Positions 5,606 through 9,524 of a DNA stretch of 9,524 bases are shown here, in pieces. The translations under genes were made by a program, and so were the position numbers. This DNA comes from Deltaproteobacteria bacterium. GTDB lineage: Bacteria; Desulfobacterota; Syntrophorhabdia; Syntrophorhabdales; Syntrophorhabdaceae. Every line of letters starts with the position of its first letter. Position 1 is the stretch's first letter. The stretch spans positions 1 through 9,524 of the forward strand of contig DNYO01000226.1 of the NCBI GenBank assembly GCA_003506795.1, given 5' to 3'. The notes under the pieces are model-generated. The model had not been told where the DNA came from. It worked only from the letters and a program-made list of their open reading frames with translations, and ran no database searches.

Positions 5606-7054
5606 CTACCCTTCGCACGCCCTTCCTTTAAGGCTGAAAAACAGTTTAAGCGTCTTTTTGACCGTCTCGGAGAATATCTTCGTCGAGAGAAAATCCCCGG
5701 CCACCCTTTTATTGATCTCTCCAAGGGTGGGATAGGGGTGAACGGCTGACGCGAGGGTGGAGAGCCTTACGTTCCCGTTCATGACGGCAACCCATTCGCC
5801 GAGCAGGTCGCCGGCCTGCGGACCCAGGATCTGGACACCTATGGGCTTCTCTTTCTCGTCGAGGAGCATCTTTATCTTCCCCGTTAATTCCCCTTCCGCA
5901 AGGCTCCTGTCGTTGCTCCCGAACGCCTCGTTCCAGACGGAATACGTGATGCCTTTGGCTCTCGCAGCCTTTTCATTCATCCCTATCGAGGCCAGTTCGG
6001 GGTCCGTGTAGGTGACCCAGGGCAGATAGGTGTAGCTGATCTTTCTGGGAAAGTGAAATATTGCGTTGCTCAGCACTACCCCCCCTTCGTAACCGGCTGC
6101 GTGGGTAAACTGATAGGTGCCGGTGACGTCGCCGGCCCCATAAATATGGCGCCGGGTGGTCCTCAATTTTTCATCAAGCACAAGACCTTTTTTGGTCGTG
6201 GAGACGCCTATATCCTCAAGACGGAGTCCGTCGAGGTTCGGCCTCCGCCCGGTGGCGACGAGGAGCGTTTTTGCCCTGACGCTCTGGGTCTGATCGCCTT
6301 TCGTGAAGGTGACCTCCCTTTCATCTCCGACATTTCTGACGCTCTGTACCGCGGACCCGAGGTGGAATTCCACGCCTTCAGCCTTCAAAAGATCCATGAC
6401 CGTATCCGTCATGTCGGAATCGTCGGCACTGAGGATGTTGGGGAGAAACTCCACCACGGTGACCTTCGTCCCCAGCCTGGCAAAGGCCTGGGCCAATTCT
6501 ATCCCGATAGGCCCTCCCCCTATTATCGCCATCGATTCCGGGAGTTCCTCCAGGGAGAACACTTCCCTGTTCGTGAGGTAAGGTGTTTCCTTCAGGCCTT
6601 CGATTGGCGGTATGGCGGCAGACGAGCCCGTCGAAATCACCCAGCTTCGGGCCGAGTATGACCTGCCGTCGAGGTTGACGGTGTGGTCGTCGGTGAACGT
6701 TGGACTGCCGAACTCCACCTTCGCGCCCAGACTGCAGAACCTCTCTTCGGAATCATGTCTCTGGATGGTGTCTATGACCGATCGGATCCTCGCGGCGATC
6801 TGACGAAAGTCGGGACGTTGAACCGTCATGCCGGGCAGGCCGAAGAGCGGACCGTTCTGCATAAGGCGATATATCTTCGCCGTCCTTATCAGGGTCTTGC
6901 TGGGCACACACCCATAGTGAAGGCAATCGCCTCCGAGCGCCTTTTCCTTCTCCACGATCAGGACTTTCGCGCCCGCCCGCGCGGCACCCGCCGCAGCCGT
7001 CAAGCCCGCGGCACCCCCGCCGATGATACCCATGTCATAATCATATGTCGCCAT
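5606..7054 (-). CDS. FAD/NAD-dependent disulfide oxidoreductase, mercuric reductase/lipoamide dehydrogenase-like
   Basis: The 482-residue product has the class I pyridine nucleotide-disulfide oxidoreductase layout. An FAD Rossmann motif (GIIGGGAAG, 9-17) comes first, then the redox pair C44 and C49 in GGDCLHYGCVPSKTL. A second Rossmann motif for NAD(P)H (IIGGGPIGIE, 177-186) ends in E202 (TVVEF), which suggests NADH over NADPH. The second FAD contact is YGAGDV (305-310), and the dimer-interface active site HPYPTLGE has H439 and E445. The start has an AAGGAGA site four bases upstream. True MerA usually has a vicinal Cys pair at the C-terminus and often an N-terminal HMA domain; this protein has neither. 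No lipoate-enzyme subunits are nearby, so lipoamide dehydrogenase of a 2-oxoacid complex is also unlikely. It is probably cytosolic with an unknown disulfide, metal or quinone substrate. The fatty acid hydroxylase-like gene lies upstream on the same strand, 120 bp away. Confidence 0.85.
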   Translation of the reverse strand: MATYDYDMGIIGGGAAGLTAAAGAARAGAKVLIVEKEKALGGDCLHYGCVPSKTLIRTAKIYRLMQNGPLFGLPGMTVQRPDFRQIAARIRSVIDTIQRHDSEERFCSLGAKVEFGSPTFTDDHTVNLDGRSYSARSWVISTGSSAAIPPIEGLKETPYLTNREVFSLEELPESMAIIGGGPIGIELAQAFARLGTKVTVVEFLPNILSADDSDMTDTVMDLLKAEGVEFHLGSAVQSVRNVGDEREVTFTKGDQTQSVRAKTLLVATGRRPNLDGLRLEDIGVSTTKKGLVLDEKLRTTRRHIYGAGDVTGTYQFTHAAGYEGGVVLSNAIFHFPRKISYTYLPWVTYTDPELASIGMNEKAARAKGITYSVWNEAFGSNDRSLAEGELTGKIKMLLDEKEKPIGVQILGPQAGDLLGEWVAVMNGNVRLSTLASAVHPYPTLGEINKRVAGDFLSTKIFSETVKKTLKLFFSLKGRACEG

Positions 7055-7097
7055 AGACTCTCCTTTTCCCTCAGGGATTCTTCTGCTCCATCTGTTA

Positions 7098-7126
7098 ATT
7101 GTAGTGCAGCGACGGCAATCTGTCCT
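7098..7126 (-). promoter_or_regulatory. Promoter candidate for the flavoprotein gene
   Basis: On the minus strand, AGGACA (7126-7121, 4 of 6) and TACAAT (7103-7098, 5 of 6) are 17 bases apart, with a start near 7091 and a leader of about 37 bases. An interrupted inverted repeat (TCTGT...AGGC GG GCCT ACAGA, 7119-7142) overlaps the -35 and could be an operator, but this is speculative. Confidence 0.35.
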
Positions 7127-7174
7127 CAGGCGGGCCTACAGACCCCTGTGATCTTGCGGGTGAAACCGCGGCCG

Positions 7175-7987
7175 TCAGAATTTTTTTCGCTCGAGAAACG
7201 GCAGAAGGATCAACCGCACCAGGCCGAGTCTCTTTGGGTCTCTGAAGTTTGCGAGGCCGATCACCATGTCCCGATGTCCGTCCCGGGGCTGGCCCTTATA
7301 TGTATGGAACAGGCGGTCCCACCAGGGGAGGTTGAAACCGAAATTGCTGTCGTGTTCCCCGATGATCACCGAATGATGAACGCGATGCATGTCGGGCGTG
7401 ACGACAATGAGGCGCAGCACCCTGTCGACAGCGGTGCCGATGGAGATGTTGCTGTGGTTGAACATGGACGTCGCGTTGAGGAGCACCTCGAAAGCGACGA
7501 AAGACCATGCAGGTGTTCCCAAAAGCACTATGATCCCCATCTTTATGAGAAGGGAAAGCACGATCTCGACCGGGTGGAAACGGGCCCCGGTCGTCACGTC
7601 TATATCCAGGTCCGTGTGGTGCATACCATGGAAATACCAGAATACTCGCACCCTGTGGAAAACCACGTGCTGAAGGTATATGGCAAGGTCGAGGAGCACT
7701 ATGGACAGAACACCCGCCGGGAGGGAAGGCACATTAAGGTAATGGAATAAACCCAGGCCGCGCTCCTGTGCAACAAGGGCCAGCGCCGCCGCCTGCAGGG
7801 GAAAGATAAAACGTCCCACAAGGCTGTTAAGCGCGGTGATGGAGAGATTGTTGAACCACCGGGCACCCTTCGGAGTCCGCAAGACCCGCCGAGGGGCGGC
7901 GATCTCCCACACCGCCATAAGAAGAAATATGCCGGCAAAACTGCCGAGCCTGATCCAGATCGCGTTGTCGATCACGAACATATTCAC
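7175..7987 (-). CDS. Membrane fatty acid hydroxylase / sterol desaturase family protein
   Basis: The GTG at 7987 is chosen (270 residues); AAAGG lies 8 bases before it. ATG at 7981 is an alternative, two residues shorter. The frame stays open to 8089, but that part overlaps the promoter region and reads poorly as protein. The product is an integral membrane protein with about four hydrophobic helices (near residues 9-27, 59-75, 92-110 and 138-170). The histidine clusters that bind the diiron centre in this superfamily are complete: HVVFH (107-111, HX3H), HGMHH (120-124, HX2HH) and HRVHH (201-205, HX2HH), with FNHSN between them. Members use O2 to hydroxylate or desaturate fatty acids, sterols, carotenoids or ceramides, or to cleave ether lipids. 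The substrate is unknown. It lies upstream of the flavoprotein gene and divergent from msrBA. Family call is firm; reaction is not. Confidence 0.85.
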   Translation of the reverse strand: MNMFVIDNAIWIRLGSFAGIFLLMAVWEIAAPRRVLRTPKGARWFNNLSITALNSLVGRFIFPLQAAALALVAQERGLGLFHYLNVPSLPAGVLSIVLLDLAIYLQHVVFHRVRVFWYFHGMHHTDLDIDVTTGARFHPVEIVLSLLIKMGIIVLLGTPAWSFVAFEVLLNATSMFNHSNISIGTAVDRVLRLIVVTPDMHRVHHSVIIGEHDSNFGFNLPWWDRLFHTYKGQPRDGHRDMVIGLANFRDPKRLGLVRLILLPFLERKKF

Positions 7988-8014
7988 GGACAGAACCTTT
8001 CCATAGCCTATAGT
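7987..8014 (+). promoter_or_regulatory. Rightward promoter candidate for msrB-msrA
   Basis: CGGACA (7987-7992, 4 of 6) and TATAGT (8009-8014, 5 of 6) are separated by 16 bases. Transcription would start near 8021, about 108 bases before the msrB ATG. Its -10 overlaps the leftward -10 of the hydroxylase gene. Confidence 0.3.
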
Positions 8015-8040
8015 ATATGACAGGATCGGCCCGGTCGGAA
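8012..8040 (-). promoter_or_regulatory. Leftward promoter candidate for the fatty acid hydroxylase-like gene
   Basis: On the minus strand, TATACT (8017-8012, 5 of 6) is preceded at 17 bases by the weak TTCCGA (8040-8035, 3 of 6). A start near 8005 would allow translation only from the GTG at 7987 or ATG at 7981, supporting the shorter start. Confidence 0.3.
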
Positions 8041-8128
8041 CAAAGAGGCTCGCGCTTCCGCAGCCGCGCGCATTGAAGACGGGGAGCAAGTGATTATATT
8101 AAAAAAGTTCTGCGTGATGGGAGGCAAA

Positions 8129-8749
8129 ATGAAACCGTTATCAATCAGTATTATGATCTTCTTCCTTGTACTGCTTGGTTGCCGGAATTCCGGCATGAGC
8201 GGGGTAGAGGAGAAGACTACGGCGAAGAACGCCAGGGATACGAAGATGATGAGCGAAGCACGTTCAGGCGAGAAATCCATGCAGCGGCAGCCCGTTGATT
8301 GGAGGAATTTCAAAAAACCCGATGACGCAACCCTGAGGAAACAACTCACCCCTCTCCAGTATAACGTAACCCAGGAGGAGGGGACGGAGCCTGCGTTCCG
8401 GAATGAATACGACACCAATAAGGCGGAGGGCATATATGTTGACATCGTCTCAGGAGAACCGTTGTTCAGTTCCCTGGACAAGTACGATTCGGGAACGGGG
8501 TGGCCGAGCTTTACAAAACCCATGGAGCCGGACAATATCGTTACCCGCCAGGACCGGGGATTTTTCGGTTCCCGTACCGAGGTAAGGAGCAAACACGCCG
8601 ACTCCCATCTCGGTCACGTGTTCACCGACGGGCCGCCGCCCACGGGGCTCAGGTACTGCATGAACTCGGCCGCCCTGAGGTTTGTCCCCAAAGCTGACCT
8701 GGAAAAGGAAGGCTACGGGGAATACGCAAAGCTCTTCGGAAAAAAATGA
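8129..8749 (+). CDS. msrB: Peptide methionine-R-sulfoxide reductase MsrB, predicted lipoprotein
   Basis: The ATG at 8129 follows GGAGG by four bases and gives a short lipoprotein signal (MKPLSISIMIFFLVLLGC) with lipobox LLGC and lipidated C18. A GTG at 8090 would make an unusually long signal. A charged linker (19-55) joins the signal to the MsrB domain. Family motifs are KYDSGTGWPSF (118-128), HLGHVFTDGPPPTG (160-173) and RYCMNSAALRF (175-185), with C177 as the catalytic cysteine that reduces Met-R-sulfoxide. The two zinc-binding CxxC pairs are absent (VSGEP and SKHADS in their places), and the usual resolving Cys of the DSGCGWPSF motif is Thr, so C177 is the only cysteine after lipidated C18. 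It probably faces the periplasm and repairs oxidised proteins there. Its stop overlaps the start of msrA by four bases (ATGA). Confidence 0.93.
   Translation: MKPLSISIMIFFLVLLGCRNSGMSGVEEKTTAKNARDTKMMSEARSGEKSMQRQPVDWRNFKKPDDATLRKQLTPLQYNVTQEEGTEPAFRNEYDTNKAEGIYVDIVSGEPLFSSLDKYDSGTGWPSFTKPMEPDNIVTRQDRGFFGSRTEVRSKHADSHLGHVFTDGPPPTGLRYCMNSAALRFVPKADLEKEGYGEYAKLFGKK
8180..8195. repeat. Perfect 16-bp palindrome inside msrB
   Basis: TGCCGGAATTCCGGCA is self-complementary and begins at the lipobox cysteine codon. It has no loop, so it is more likely a chance or protein-binding palindrome than a hairpin signal. Confidence 0.5.
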
Positions 8750-9405
8750 ATAGCAAAAGAGGGGCAGTTATGAGCACATTGATCTACGCAGTCATCCTCT
8801 TCACCGGACTCATCGCCATGACAGTATCCGCGCCCGCCCAGGATGCCGGCAAGACCCCACGGGTTCCCCAGCAGGAAAAAGCGACCTTCGCCGGAGGCTG
8901 TTTCTGGTGCATGGAAGACCCCTTCGACAAGCTCCCCGGGGTTGTCTCGGTCACCGCAGGTTATACCGGCGGGCACAAGAAGAACCCGACATACAAGGAA
9001 GTCTCCGCCGGGGGTACCGGCCATGCCGAGGCCGTGCAGATTGTCTACGACCCGGGCAAGGTCAGTTACGAAAAACTCCTCGACATCTTCTGGCATAATA
9101 TCGACCCCACCGTTAAAGACCGCCAGTTTTGCGATGTGGGAAACCAGTACAGGTCGGCGATCTTTTACCATACCGAGGAGCAGCGAAGCCTCGCGGAACA
9201 ATCGATGAGGGAGCTGGAAAAGAACAAGCCCTTCAAGGACCCCATAGTAACGGAATTGGTCCCGGCCACCGAGTTCTACCCGGCGGAGGAATATCATCAG
9301 CACTACTATAAAAAGAACCCGCTGAGGTACAATTACTACCGCTACTCGTGCGGCCGGGACCAGCGGCTGCAAGAGCTCTGGGGAAGCCTGGCCACAGGTT
9401 CTTAA
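8746..9405 (+). CDS. msrA: Peptide methionine-S-sulfoxide reductase MsrA, predicted secreted
   Basis: The ATG at 8746 overlaps the msrB stop (ATGA), which suggests translational coupling, and gives a signal peptide with a positive N-terminus (MNSKRG), a hydrophobic core and likely cleavage around VSA or APA (residues 26-31). ATG 8770 is a real alternative: it has AGAGGGG five bases upstream but loses the charged N-terminus. The catalytic motif is GCFWCME (51-57), with nucleophile C52. FCDVGNQYRS (128-137) and HQHYY (184-188) are further MsrA landmarks, and C202 in SCGRDQRLQELWG is the probable resolving cysteine. C55 and C129 are additional cysteines. MsrA reduces the S epimer of methionine sulfoxide, complementing MsrB, so the pair covers both epimers outside the cytoplasm. 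No thioredoxin-like or DsbD-like electron donor gene is present in the window. Confidence 0.93.
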   Translation: MNSKRGAVMSTLIYAVILFTGLIAMTVSAPAQDAGKTPRVPQQEKATFAGGCFWCMEDPFDKLPGVVSVTAGYTGGHKKNPTYKEVSAGGTGHAEAVQIVYDPGKVSYEKLLDIFWHNIDPTVKDRQFCDVGNQYRSAIFYHTEEQRSLAEQSMRELEKNKPFKDPIVTELVPATEFYPAEEYHQHYYKKNPLRYNYYRYSCGRDQRLQELWGSLATGS

Positions 9406-9434
9406 AACCGAAGCCTTATAAAATGTATGATTTC

Positions 9435-9461
9435 AAAGGCCTGTTGCCCAAACCTTTTTTT
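9435..9461 (+). terminator. Weak candidate terminator after msrA
   Basis: AAAGG (9435-9439) can pair with CCTTT (9453-9457), and a run of seven T follows to 9461. The stem is short with a large loop, so it is marginal. Nothing else is recognised from 9406 to the window end. Confidence 0.25.
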
Positions 9462-9524
9462 AAAAGACTGTCTCACGCCCGTTTTGTCGCTGGCGCTCCT
9501 CACTGGAGGCATTAAAGAGAGGAT

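Noticed and set aside
6053..6661. 202-codon open frame on the plus strand
   Set aside because: It is antisense to the nucleotide-binding domain of the flavoprotein and has no initiation signal.
5606..7054. True mercuric reductase (merA)
   Set aside because: The redox motif is similar, but the C-terminal Cys pair, the HMA domain and all other mer genes are missing.
7119..7142. Interrupted inverted repeat between hydroxylase and flavoprotein genes as a terminator
   Set aside because: The stem has a four-base bulge and no T-tract follows in either direction.
6683..7750. 355-codon open frame on the plus strand
   Set aside because: It spans the antisense of two well-supported genes (flavoprotein and hydroxylase) and the gap between them. 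Its composition is shadow-like with many His and Arg and no recognisable domain.
8008..8592. 194-codon frame antisense to msrB
   Set aside because: msrB is unmistakable on the other strand; this frame has no motifs and would cross the divergent promoter region.
8713..9372. 219-codon frame antisense to msrA
   Set aside because: It mirrors msrA almost exactly and is explained by the codon structure of that gene.

Overview
The window reads as ordinary bacterial chromosome of moderate to slightly high GC. It has dense genes, AGGAGG-type ribosome binding sites and sigma70-like promoters. The closest impression is a Desulfobacterota-like (former Deltaproteobacteria) or similar anaerobic or microaerophilic Gram-negative lineage. 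That rests on the style of the proteins: a cNMP/CBS/DUF294 signalling protein, a bacterioferritin with a Gly/Ser-rich tail and a lipoprotein MsrB. The signal-peptide and lipobox proteins fit a diderm cell. The assignment is an inference, because no rRNA or other marker gene is present. I see no tRNA, rRNA, CRISPR array, insertion sequence, integrase or phage gene.

Left part (1-2827): the 3' end of an unrecognised or DUF-type gene enters from the left edge. It converges on a large leftward gene for a multidomain signal protein (MshEN-like, cNMP-binding-like, CBS pair, DUF294 nucleotidyltransferase). A perfect 12-bp hairpin lies between their stops. Upstream of the signal gene is about 350 bp without genes. 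It holds a good leftward promoter (TTGTCA-16-TATAAT) and a weaker rightward one.

Middle (2828-5590): three rightward genes. They are a secreted Ntn-hydrolase of the C45/choloylglycine hydrolase type, a stand-alone PhoU-like helical protein, and, after about 294 bp of non-coding DNA with its own promoter, a bacterioferritin.

Right part (5606-9524): a leftward MerA/lipoamide-dehydrogenase-like flavoprotein and, upstream of it, a leftward membrane di-iron fatty acid hydroxylase/sterol desaturase family protein. Divergent from these is a rightward pair with overlapping ends, msrB (predicted lipoprotein) and msrA (predicted secreted). The two divergent units are separated by a short region in which leftward and rightward -10 elements overlap.

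The bacterioferritin, flavoprotein, di-iron membrane enzyme and exported methionine-sulfoxide repair pair could all serve oxidant and iron handling. They sit in at least three transcription units, however, so a single system is not shown. I found no clear new defence or mobile system. The best leads are the composite signal protein with degenerate ligand sites, the exported MsrB with only one cysteine in its mature domain, and the shared divergent promoter region.
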